This document shows positions 32,332 through 39,580 of a stretch of 39,580 nucleotides of DNA, one piece after another (position 1 is the first letter of the stretch; each line of letters starts with the position of its first letter). Source of the stretch: Bacillota bacterium (GTDB lineage Bacteria; Bacillota; Clostridia; Lachnospirales; Lachnospiraceae); the NCBI GenBank assembly GCA_029779695.1, contig JAKPAB010000003.1, positions 1 to 39,580 on the forward strand, given 5' to 3'. The notes beneath the pieces are model-generated. The model did not search any database, had not been told where the DNA came from, and worked only from the letters and a program-made list of their open reading frames with translations. The translations under genes and the position numbers were made by a program.

Positions 32332-32607
32332 TTATTTATTAACAGCATCCTTAAGAGCTTTACCAGCCTTGAACTTAGGAGCCTTAGAAGCATCAATCTT
32401 CATCTCTTTGCCTGTCTGAGGATTTCTACCTGTTCTAGCTGCTCTCTCAGATACTTCGAAAGTACCAAAACCAACGAGCTGAATCTTCTCACCCTTAACG
32501 AGTTCTTCTGCAACAACCTCTGTAAAAGCCTTAAGAGCTGCCTCAGCTTCTTTTTTGGAAAGGTCTGCCTTAGTTGCTATTGCTGATACCAATTCTGACT
32601 TATTCAT
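32332..32607 (-). CDS. hup: HU family DNA-binding protein
   Basis: A nucleoid histone-like protein of 91 residues that bends DNA as a dimer. [42 protein letters not shown] and [20 protein letters not shown] are textbook HU, including the Pro in the arm (GRNPQTG). A very good ribosome site (GGAGG) and a near-consensus promoter fit an abundant protein. It is mostly its own transcript, ended by a strong terminator, with rqcP following. Confidence 0.97.
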   Translation of the reverse strand: MNKSELVSAIATKADLSKKEAEAALKAFTEVVAEELVKGEKIQLVGFGTFEVSERAARTGRNPQTGKEMKIDASKAPKFKAGKALKDAVNK

Positions 32608-32679
32608 TTTTACTTCCTCCTATGGAAATTTTTATTTAGCTCTGAAGAATGTTTGTCCTTCATACGCAATCTGATAATA

Positions 32680-32708
32680 CTTATAAATGTTTTTGGTATT
32701 TTTGTCAA
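32680..32708 (-). promoter_or_regulatory. Promoter of hup
   Basis: Exact TTGACA, 17 bases, TATAAG on the minus strand. The leader is about 65 bases. Confidence 0.88.
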
Positions 32709-32821
32709 GAGAAATGGCTTAATTTCGGCTCTTTCTCCCTCTTTTGACAGTATCATACAAAAATATTTCCCATTTTTTGTAATAAATGATTATTGATTTT
32801 TACAAACTTTTGTTTTTTGCT

Positions 32822-34195
32822 TTAATCTCCCGTTTTAAACAGACTTGACAGGGTCTGTGCCATGGTCGTGAGGTAGTCAGTTCCTGTTGTATCCTTATTT
32901 GTACTGGTAGAGTTAGTGCTCTTATTCGTAGTTCCACTATTAGTGCTTTTTCCAGTTCCGCTGGCTCCGTAATTTGTTCCAGAATTAGTATTTCCGGTGC
33001 TACTGTTTGTGCTTTTATTTGTGGTGCTTCCATTGCTAGTACTGGAATTATTTGTTCCAGAGTTGGTAGTTCCGGTACTATTAGTTCCAGAGCTATTAGT
33101 CCCTGAATTGTTGGTCCCGGTACTATTAGTTCCAGAGCTATTAGCCCCTGAGTTATTCGATGTATTCTTATTGGTGTTCTCGTCTGACATATCCAGTGCG
33201 ATTTCAGCTGTCGGCGAGTTAACTACAAGTGTTTTCGAAAAATCCTCATATCCATCTGCCTTGACCTTAAGACTATGTCTACCATATACCAACTGTAGCT
33301 GAGTATTATTTTCGACCGGCTTGTCATCAATGTATATTGATGCGCCCTCCACACTTACGTGAAATATGATATTACACAGTTTAGGGCCTTCACCCTCCCA
33401 ATTATCAAGGTCGCAAACCGTGGTTTCTCCACGTTTAACTTCGATTTCCGATGTACCTCCATATCCATCGTCATTGGCAACTGATAGCTGATATTTTCCC
33501 TCTGGTACGTCTATTTGCATACCATCTCCGGTTATCATCGAGAATATCCTGGTTCCTATCTCCACAATAGTTCCCTTAAAGAGATCCGTATTGACCAGTT
33601 TAACCGTTCCATGACCTGTTATGATTGACACACTTACAATTTGTTTGCCCTTGCCTACAACTCTTAATACATCGCTTTCCCCTACATCTGCTATATTGGC
33701 CATCTCCCCATTTGAGAAAACAGGAACATCTGCATCCATATGATACTTGGAATTTCCTATAGTCAGCATGTTAAGTGTTGTATCCACGTTGTATTTTACA
33801 ATATCATCCTGCTCCCATACTCTATCTGATAGTTTTACTGTGCCTATCTTATCGTCTTTCAGCTTATCGCCTACAGTGACAACTCTTCCAGGATAGAAAT
33901 TGTTCCAGCTGGATGTATCCCCTCTGGAATCCAAAAATTTTGTCGTGAGGGAATACGGATAACTGACCACATCCCCTGTATCAAGAGACTGAAGTGTAAT
34001 AGTCTCATTGGCCATGTCAATTCCTCTTATCAGTAATAGCGGTTTATCATCCTTGACCTTTTTACCGGTATCCTGATCGATAGGAGTACCCGGTGCATGT
34101 GTTCCCATTATAGGTTCCGATGTATTGGAACCGCATCCCGATAGCATCACGGCTATCAAAAATAATGCAAGATAATCAAAAAAATTTCTTTTCAT
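32822..34195 (-). CDS. PEGA-domain lipoprotein with repetitive Ser/Thr/Asn/Gly tail
   Basis: 457 residues. The signal peptide has lipobox VMLSGC with Cys21, so it is anchored outside the membrane. The body is mostly beta (IRGIDMANETITLQSLDTGDVVSYP and further strands). A PEGA-like repeat domain follows at about 270-335 (VEGASIYIDDKPVENN, LVYGRHSLKVKADGYEDF). From about 340 to 440 the sequence is low-complexity Ser/Thr/Asn/Gly, built on repeats such as NSSGTNSTGTNNSGT. There is no LPxTG. PEGA domains are common in surface proteins; no enzyme motif is seen. The frame opens at 34231 inside cca, but the ATG at 34195 gives a proper signal peptide. It is the last gene of the proS operon. Confidence 0.82.
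   Translation of the reverse strand: MKRNFFDYLALFLIAVMLSGCGSNTSEPIMGTHAPGTPIDQDTGKKVKDDKPLLLIRGIDMANETITLQSLDTGDVVSYPYSLTTKFLDSRGDTSSWNNFYPGRVVTVGDKLKDDKIGTVKLSDRVWEQDDIVKYNVDTTLNMLTIGNSKYHMDADVPVFSNGEMANIADVGESDVLRVVGKGKQIVSVSIITGHGTVKLVNTDLFKGTIVEIGTRIFSMITGDGMQIDVPEGKYQLSVANDDGYGGTSEIEVKRGETTVCDLDNWEGEGPKLCNIIFHVSVEGASIYIDDKPVENNTQLQLVYGRHSLKVKADGYEDFSKTLVVNSPTAEIALDMSDENTNKNTSNNSGANSSGTNSTGTNNSGTNSSGTNSTGTTNSGTNNSSTSNGSTTNKSTNSSTGNTNSGTNYGASGTGKSTNSGTTNKSTNSTSTNKDTTGTDYLTTMAQTLSSLFKTGD
33029..33163 (-). repeat. 45-bp repeats in the tail of the PEGA lipoprotein
   Basis: Imperfect 45-bp units begin at 33074 and 33119 (each opening GGTACTATTAGTTCCAGAGC on the plus strand), with a more diverged copy before them. 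The period is 15 codons and encodes NSSGTNSTGTNNSGT-like steps. Confidence 0.7.
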
Positions 34196-34209
34196 ACTTT
34201 TTCTCAATC

Positions 34210-35541
34210 TTAATTTATCCATTCTTTGCATTTTTTTATGAGTATATCCTTGTCATTATCTTCCGGATTCTCTATGACAAGGTCTAGCAGACGGTGAAGG
34301 ATCACTCCTATTTCAGGGCCTTTGTTAACACCAAGCGACATAATATCAGCTCCGCCAATAGCCAGTTCTTTTAGACTTACTGCCTGTTTTTTATCTAAAA
34401 TACTCTGCCTGTTTTTTTCAAAAGCTTCAATTAGTTTTATTTTTTCATCTCGCTTATACTCGCTTTGCCCCAAAACATCTGCTCTTTTTAAGATAAAAAG
34501 TGCCGGGTATATATCATCTCCCGTTTTATTCATTACTTTTCTCACTGACTTTTCGTCATCACCAGGTCTAAGATCATGATAGAGTATTAACTTTTGAACA
34601 GCCTTGTTCGTATCGTTGTCAAACTTAAGACGTCTCATGATATTCGCAGCCATTTCGGCTCCGACAGTAGGATGTCCCTTAAAATGATCGCCTCTTTCGT
34701 CTGTCAGTCTACATTCGGGTTTCCCAACATCATGGAGACAGGCCGCCATTCTCAAAATGGTATTCTGTGGGACATTTTCCATCACTTTGATCGTATGCTC
34801 CGCCACATTATAGCTATGGTGTATGGTATTCTGGGCTGTTTCCTCCATCTGATCCCATTCCCATAAAAAAACCCTTGTGAGTCCCATATGATACAATTCA
34901 TGCATCTTGGATGGGTTTGGTGATGTAATTACACCTATGAATTCTTCTCTTATCCTCTCCATACTGATTTTCTCAAGTGTGGGTGCCAGTGCCATTATGG
35001 CTTGTTCTGTTTTATCTTCGATATCGAATCCAAATCTTGCGCTGAATCTGACTGCTCTCATCATTCTAAGAGCATCCTCTTCAAATCGCTTCATAGGATC
35101 GCCTACACAGCGGATTATGCTCTTTTCCAGATCATCTTGACCACAGAATTCATCCACCAAACCATTTTTATCATTATATGCCATGGCATTAATAGTAAAA
35201 TCCCGTCTCTTAAGGTCTTCCTTTAGATCAGGAGTAAACTCAACACTTTCCGGATGCCTTCCATCAGAATACTTACCATCTAAACGGTATGTAGTCACTT
35301 CATATCCATTATGGTTTTCAATAACTGTAACTGTACCATGCTGAATTCCGGTATCAACTGTTTTCTTAAACAGTGATTTGATTTCTTCTGGTTTTGCAGA
35401 TGTTGTAATATCCCAATCCTTAGGCGTCCTTCCTAAAATGCAGTCACGGACACAGCCGCCTACTGCATAGGCTTCGTGTCCGTTCTGTTCTAATTTCGAT
35501 ATTATATTTTTAACTTCTTTAGGAAGCTGCAATACTATCAA
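34210..35541 (-). CDS. cca: CCA tRNA nucleotidyltransferase
   Basis: Adds and repairs the 3' CCA of tRNAs. A class II nucleotidyltransferase of 443 residues: GGCVRD at 28-33, DWDITT with metal-binding D42 and D44, [31 protein letters not shown] and ERIREEF are its motifs A to E. A C-terminal HD domain ([24 protein letters not shown]) follows, as in some clostridial and E. coli enzymes. The start is probably a TTG at 35541 overlapping the proS stop (TTGA), with GGGG nine bases upstream. The local tRNA-Leu lacks an encoded CCA and would need this enzyme. Confidence 0.94.
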   Translation of the reverse strand: MIVLQLPKEVKNIISKLEQNGHEAYAVGGCVRDCILGRTPKDWDITTSAKPEEIKSLFKKTVDTGIQHGTVTVIENHNGYEVTTYRLDGKYSDGRHPESVEFTPDLKEDLKRRDFTINAMAYNDKNGLVDEFCGQDDLEKSIIRCVGDPMKRFEEDALRMMRAVRFSARFGFDIEDKTEQAIMALAPTLEKISMERIREEFIGVITSPNPSKMHELYHMGLTRVFLWEWDQMEETAQNTIHHSYNVAEHTIKVMENVPQNTILRMAACLHDVGKPECRLTDERGDHFKGHPTVGAEMAANIMRRLKFDNDTNKAVQKLILYHDLRPGDDEKSVRKVMNKTGDDIYPALFILKRADVLGQSEYKRDEKIKLIEAFEKNRQSILDKKQAVSLKELAIGGADIMSLGVNKGPEIGVILHRLLDLVIENPEDNDKDILIKKCKEWIN

Positions 35542-36977
35542 TATGCTTTACCCCAAAATACCAATTTTTTGGCTGGTTTACCGCAACATACACACTTATC
35601 GGATATCTGTTCCTGCTCAAACGGTATACATCTGCTGGTTGCTGTTGTATCTGCCTTGATCTTTTCCTCGCAAGCCACATCTCCACACCACATAGCTCTG
35701 ATAAATCCGGGCTTATTGTCAACAGCATCCTTGAATTCATCATATGTAGTAACATCTGTAATATGACTCTCGAGATGCTTCTTGGCCTTCTCAAACATTT
35801 CTTTTTGCATGGTTTCCATGATTCCCTTGGCCTTTTCAGGAGCTTCATCAATAGAAACTATATATTTTTCTCTTGTATCTCTTCTGACCAGTACACATGT
35901 ACCATTAGCGAGATCCTTGGGTCCCATCTCTGCTCTAAGAGGGATTCCTCTTATTTCAGCATCTGCAAACTTATATCCAGGGCTCTTGTCAGCATCGTCA
36001 AGTCTGGACATAATGCCGCTCTTGATAAAGCTTTCTTTAAGTGCCTTGGCAGCCTCGAGAATACCTTCTTTTTTCTGCTGAATAGGCACGACCATCAACT
36101 GTACAGGCGCGATCCTAGGAGGAAGTACCAGTCCCGAATCATCTCCATGAACCATTATAAGTGCCCCGATCAATCTTGTAGATAGTCCCCATGAAGTCTG
36201 ATGAACATACTGAAGCTTATTATTCTTATCTGTATACTGAATTCCGAATGCTCTTGCAAATCCATCTCCAAAATTGTGGCTGGTTCCGGACTGAAGTGCC
36301 TTTCCATCATGCATAAGTGCCTCTATAGTGTATGTAGATTCAGCACCTGCAAATTTTTCTTTATCTGTTTTCTGGCCCTTAACAAGTGGAATTGCCAAAT
36401 AGTCTTCACAGAATTTTGCATAAACATTAAGCATCTGGATAGTTCTTGCCTCTGCTTCTTCTGCTGTTGCATGGGCCGTATGTCCTTCCTGCCACAGGAA
36501 CTCTGAAGAACGAAGGAACGGACGTGTTGTCTTTTCCCATCTTACAACTGAACACCACTGATTATATACTTTAGGCAGATCTCTGTATGACTGAACAATA
36601 TTCTTGTATAGATCGCAGAAAAGAGTCTCAGATGTAGGTCTGATACATAGTCTTTCCTGAAGTTTATCAAGTCCTCCCTGCGTAACCCAGGCAACCTCGG
36701 GCGCAAATCCCTCTACATGGTCTTTTTCCTTATCCAACAAACTCTCTGGTATAAGCATAGGTAGATAAACATTCTCTACGTCATTTTCCTTAAATATATT
36801 ATCAAGATTCTTCTGAATATTTTCCCAAATAGCATACCCATTAGGTTTAAATATCATAAATCCTTTAATAGATGAATATTCCATTAGTTCTGCTTTTTTA
36901 ACAACATCTGTGTACCACTGGGCGAAGTCCTCGTCCATAGATGTCATCTGCTCTACAAGTTTCTTGTCCTCTGCCAT
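35538..36977 (-). CDS. proS: Prolyl-tRNA synthetase, type 3 (archaeal/eukaryal-like)
   Basis: Charges tRNA-Pro with proline. At 479 residues with no inserted editing domain, it is the short type 3 form. Class II motifs appear as [15 protein letters not shown] (motif 2 region begins), [41 protein letters not shown] and [21 protein letters not shown] (motif 3). The C-terminus has the zinc-binding block ([10 protein letters not shown] and [10 protein letters not shown]) and ends in the invariant Tyr (FWGKAY), diagnostic of this type. The start has AAGGAG nine bases upstream. It is coupled to cca by a 4-nt overlap. Confidence 0.95.
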   Translation of the reverse strand: MAEDKKLVEQMTSMDEDFAQWYTDVVKKAELMEYSSIKGFMIFKPNGYAIWENIQKNLDNIFKENDVENVYLPMLIPESLLDKEKDHVEGFAPEVAWVTQGGLDKLQERLCIRPTSETLFCDLYKNIVQSYRDLPKVYNQWCSVVRWEKTTRPFLRSSEFLWQEGHTAHATAEEAEARTIQMLNVYAKFCEDYLAIPLVKGQKTDKEKFAGAESTYTIEALMHDGKALQSGTSHNFGDGFARAFGIQYTDKNNKLQYVHQTSWGLSTRLIGALIMVHGDDSGLVLPPRIAPVQLMVVPIQQKKEGILEAAKALKESFIKSGIMSRLDDADKSPGYKFADAEIRGIPLRAEMGPKDLANGTCVLVRRDTREKYIVSIDEAPEKAKGIMETMQKEMFEKAKKHLESHITDVTTYDEFKDAVDNKPGFIRAMWCGDVACEEKIKADTTATSRCIPFEQEQISDKCVCCGKPAKKLVFWGKAY

Positions 36978-37018
36978 TTTGATATGACTCCTTTATTTCT
37001 TTTTTGCGGTCATCCGCA

Positions 37019-37690
37019 TTAGTCCTGATTCCTGAAGTAAGAAAATTCCTGAAAATCCTTACCCTTAGGTATCACCTGAAATGTTACATACTCCCCTGTT
37101 TCGGGAGATTTTAGTGACAGTCTGTATGCGCAAAGTGCGAGATTTCTGCCAGTATTATATCCTCCATACTTGATATCTCCAAGAATTGGAGCCGATCTAC
37201 TGGCAAACTGGCATCTTATCTGATGAAAACGTCCTGTCAGCAGATCTACATCTACTAGATGCATACTATCTATCTCATCTAATACTCTGTAATTAAGCTC
37301 TGCCTTTTTGGCTCTAGGGTCATCTTTATCTACTACCATTGCTCGACTTTTTCGTCCGTCTTTTACCAGATAATCTACCATCGTCCCTTTTTCAGGCAGA
37401 TTGTCCCTGGTAATAATCGTATAGTAGGACTTTCTGATATCGTGTTCTATCATCTGCTTGCTGAGTTTTTCAGCAGCTGCCTTGGTTTTGCCAATCGCTA
37501 CTATTCCCTCAACAGGCTGGTCCAACCTATTAATTACTGCTATGTAATCTTCTTCTTCTTTTTCCTTACGTAGATTTCTAATGAAGCTATACAGGTCCAT
37601 CTGACTGGGATCTGCTGACTCAACTGCCATTCCTGCCGGCTTGTATACAACAAGCAGACTTGCATCCTCGTATAGAATCTCCGGTTCCAT
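37019..37690 (-). CDS. RluD-like RNA pseudouridine synthase
   Basis: 223 residues of the RluA/RluD family. These enzymes isomerise specific uridines in rRNA or tRNA. The catalytic motif is NRLDQPVEGIVAIGK with the essential Asp. VVYKPAGMAVES opens the domain and LTGRFHQIRCQFAS and PILGDIKYGG are the other blocks. There is no S4 domain at the N-terminus, as in small RluA-type members. The frame opens at 37732 inside the regulator gene, but AAAGGGGGAG just before the ATG at 37690 fixes the start, 11 bases after the regulator stop. The target site in RNA is unknown. Confidence 0.88.
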   Translation of the reverse strand: MEPEILYEDASLLVVYKPAGMAVESADPSQMDLYSFIRNLRKEKEEEDYIAVINRLDQPVEGIVAIGKTKAAAEKLSKQMIEHDIRKSYYTIITRDNLPEKGTMVDYLVKDGRKSRAMVVDKDDPRAKKAELNYRVLDEIDSMHLVDVDLLTGRFHQIRCQFASRSAPILGDIKYGGYNTGRNLALCAYRLSLKSPETGEYVTFQVIPKGKDFQEFSYFRNQD

Positions 37691-37701
37691 ATTCTCCCCC
37701 T

Positions 37702-38391
37702 TTAAACTTTGAAACGGTATCCTACGCCCCATATTGTATCTATATACTGAGGGTCGGACTTATCCACTTCTACCTTTTCCCTTATCTTTTTGATATGAAC
37801 CGTAACGGTTGCAATATCGCCAATAGAATCCATATTCCATATTCTCCGGAAAAGTTCTTCCTTGGAAAATACATGGTTAGGGTGTTCCGCGAGAAACAGC
37901 AGTAGATCAAATTCCTTTGTCGTCAACTGTTTTTCTTCTCCTTGTACCCATACTCTTCTGGCCTTTCTGTCTATCTTTAACCCCCTGATAGACAATGTAT
38001 CGTCAGGTGTTCTGGCATTGTTAATCAGCCTTTCATACCTGGAGAGATGTGCCTTGACCCTTGCCACCAACTCACTCGGTGAAAAAGGCTTGGTTATATA
38101 GTCATCAGCTCCGAGACCAAGGCCCCGGATCTTGTCTATATCATCTTTTCTAGCTGTTACCATAAGAATCGGAGCTTCCCTTACTTCTCTTATTCTTGTA
38201 CATAGATCGAATCCATCCATCCCTGGCAGCATAACATCTAGTATATACATATCGAAATCTTCTTCAAGTGCAGATTTCAATCCATCATTGCCGTTTGTCT
38301 CTATCTTGACCTCGAAGCCGCTTAATTCCAGATAGTCTTTCTCCAGATCGGCTATTGCCTCCTCGTCCTCTATTATCAGAATTCTCGACAT
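37702..38391 (-). CDS. OmpR-family two-component response regulator
   Basis: 229 residues: a receiver domain (ILIIEDE, phospho-acceptor D52 in YILDVMLPGMDG, VTARKDD, ITKPFSPSEL) and a winged-helix OmpR/PhoB DNA-binding domain (LTTKEFDLLLFLAEHPNHVFSKEEL, DIATVTVHIKKIREKVE, TIWGVGYRF). It is phosphorylated by the adjacent histidine kinase and binds promoters. TGGAGGAAAC just before the ATG at 38391 fixes the start, deep inside the end of the kinase gene. Its targets and signal are not known; the RNA-processing genes downstream may only be passengers on the transcript. Confidence 0.95.
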   Translation of the reverse strand: MSRILIIEDEEAIADLEKDYLELSGFEVKIETNGNDGLKSALEEDFDMYILDVMLPGMDGFDLCTRIREVREAPILMVTARKDDIDKIRGLGLGADDYITKPFSPSELVARVKAHLSRYERLINNARTPDDTLSIRGLKIDRKARRVWVQGEEKQLTTKEFDLLLFLAEHPNHVFSKEELFRRIWNMDSIGDIATVTVHIKKIREKVEVDKSDPQYIDTIWGVGYRFKV

Positions 38392-39580
38392 ATGTTTCCT
38401 CCAGTTTCTTTCTAAGAACAAAATACATTATTGTCCCTACGCCCGATGTGCTGGTTGCCCAAATGTTACCACCATGATCCTCAATGATTTTTTTAACAAT
38501 TGACAGTCCAATACCGGATCCACCTGTCTGAGAATTTCTCGACGCATCTGCCCTAAACATCCTATCAAAAATATGAGGCAGATCCTTTACTGTGATCCCG
38601 ATACCATTATCTTCTATCTCGACCTGAATGAAATCGCCTACATCCTTGACTCTCATGTCGATGACTCCATTTTTCTGACCCATATATTTTACACTATTAG
38701 AGATAATATTGTGAACAACTCTCTCTAACTGCTGTGGGTCAGCTATGATCTTCGTATTTTCAAAAAGCGAATCCGAAAAATTAAATTCTATCTTCTGATT
38801 TTTTAGATCCATACCTATTTCTTCAGCACAGTCCATAAAAAAATCATCTGCATCTATAACTGAAAACTCATATGGAATCCTGTTTGTGTCAATTTTAGTA
38901 TATAGTGAAAGTTCGTTAATAAGCGCATTCATTTCATTTGCCTTATTTACGATTGTCCTTAAATAGGATTCTCTCTTCTCCGGAGTATTGGCAACCCCAT
39001 CCAAAAGTCCCTCTGCATAACCCTTGACAGATGTTATAGGTGTCTTGAGGTCATGAGCGATATTGGATATAAGTGCTCTCTGTTCCTCCTCATTCTTCAT
39101 TTTTTCCTTGGACGTCGCTAAAAGTCTTTTTCGCATCTCATCAAATGAAAGTGTGAGATCTGTTATTTCATCACTACCTTCTGGAATTACAGGATTATCC
39201 AGTGTTCCGCCTTTTATCTCATCTGCAGCTTTAACCAGTTTTTGCAGTCGAGGTACTATTCCTCTGTAATTCCATAGTACCATAATTACCGCTGTCAGGA
39301 AAAGTATTACTATAGCAGAAAAAATAAAATCTATAATTATTCTTTTCGTTTCTGGAAAAACCGACCTAGATGAAGTTACCAGAAAAATTGTACCATCATC
39401 ACCATTTTTGTATTTAAAATCAAACTGTCTGAGTAATGCCGTCTGCGGAGAATGAATATATATTACTATATTGGCCTCTGGGTTATTTAAGCCATACTCA
39501 GGCAACACATTTTCTTCAATTCCGTCCTTATTTTTCTTATCACCATTGTAGACAATAGAATCATTTTTTCTCACTATAAT
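38285..39580 (-). CDS. Sensor histidine kinase, N-terminus cut by the window edge
   Basis: The frame is open through the right edge, so the N-terminal helix and part of the sensor domain are missing. Visible are the end of an extracytoplasmic sensor region, a membrane helix (FIFSAIVILFLTAVIMVLW), a HAMP linker (PRLQKLVKAADEIKGG), the H box SNIAHDLKTPITSVKGY with phospho-acceptor His, N box HNIISNSVKYM, G1 DNGIGI, F box FDRMFRAD and G2 GGSGIGLSIV. After the catalytic domain ends (MYFVLRKKLEE), about 34 basic, Arg/Gly-rich residues follow that are encoded in the overlap with the response regulator. The signal sensed is unknown. Confidence 0.93.
   Translation of the reverse strand: MIVRKNDSIVYNGDKKNKDGIEENVLPEYGLNNPEANIVIYIHSPQTALLRQFDFKYKNGDDGTIFLVTSSRSVFPETKRIIIDFIFSAIVILFLTAVIMVLWNYRGIVPRLQKLVKAADEIKGGTLDNPVIPEGSDEITDLTLSFDEMRKRLLATSKEKMKNEEEQRALISNIAHDLKTPITSVKGYAEGLLDGVANTPEKRESYLRTIVNKANEMNALINELSLYTKIDTNRIPYEFSVIDADDFFMDCAEEIGMDLKNQKIEFNFSDSLFENTKIIADPQQLERVVHNIISNSVKYMGQKNGVIDMRVKDVGDFIQVEIEDNGIGITVKDLPHIFDRMFRADASRNSQTGGSGIGLSIVKKIIEDHGGNIWATSTSGVGTIMYFVLRKKLEETYVENSDNRGRGGNSRSGERLSGIKRLRGQDRDKRQ

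Noticed and set aside
33029-33163. CRISPR-like array in the repeat-rich segment
   Set aside because: The repeats are in-frame coding repeats without unique spacers, and no cas genes are present.
37005-37018. Hairpin TGCGG-TCAT-CCGCA between the pseudouridine synthase and proS as a terminator
   Set aside because: On the minus strand it is followed by A-rich, not T-rich, sequence, so it does not look like an intrinsic terminator.
36978-37018. T-box or other riboswitch ahead of proS
   Set aside because: The gap is only about 40 bases and proS appears to be internal to an operon; no leader structure fits.

Overview
The window reads as a chromosomal segment of a low-GC Gram-positive anaerobe, most likely a clostridium of the Lachnospiraceae type. 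The reasons are AT-rich intergenic DNA, strong AAGGAG-type ribosome binding sites, frequent TTG starts, a type 3 (archaeal-like) prolyl-tRNA synthetase, a YhaO/YhaN pair and the linked tilS-hpt-ftsH genes. The genus cannot be fixed from sequence reading alone. Apart from the tail of an IS3-type transposase at the left edge and one tRNA-Leu, all genes lie on the minus strand, so the map is best read from right to left.

Right part (39580 to 32822): an edge-truncated sensor kinase overlaps its OmpR-type response regulator by 107 nt. Close behind follow an RluD-like pseudouridine synthase, prolyl-tRNA synthetase, a CCA-adding enzyme and a PEGA-domain lipoprotein with a repetitive Ser/Thr/Asn/Gly tail. 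Next is hup (HU) with a near-consensus promoter and a strong terminator, then rqcP-divIC and tilS-hpt-ftsH. This matches the order of the Bacillus yabO-to-ftsH region, but with no yabP, yabQ or spoIIE in between, which hints at a non-sporulating lineage.

Centre (27660 to 17040): an intracellular GH13 neopullulanase-like enzyme, tRNA-Leu(UAA), a three-gene SPFH / zinc-ribbon / TPM module resembling B. subtilis ydjI-ydjG-ydjH but without pspA, and a malQ-glgP operon behind a perfect LacI-family-type operator. MalQ, GlgP and the GH13 enzyme together form an intracellular maltodextrin/glycogen degradation route.

Left-centre (16970 to 6980): an operon of a NhaC-type antiporter, a flavin-reductase-like protein, a GT2-GtrA membrane glycosyltransferase and a TetM/EF-G-like GTPase fused to a complete Rae1/YacP-type NYN ribonuclease domain. 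This fusion is the most striking item in the window. It is followed by the yhaO-yhaN (SbcD/SbcC-like) nuclease pair, whose ATPase carries a membrane hairpin where SbcC/Rad50 would have a zinc hook.

Left part (6900 to 1): a polar amino acid ABC transporter (permease, ATPase, lipoprotein), an M18 aminopeptidase with an Asn/Lys microsatellite insert, a DNPH1/Rcl-like nucleotide N-hydrolase beside thymidine kinase, a small unknown protein, a YitT-family membrane protein and the IS3 end. No CRISPR array, rRNA, prophage or replication origin was seen.
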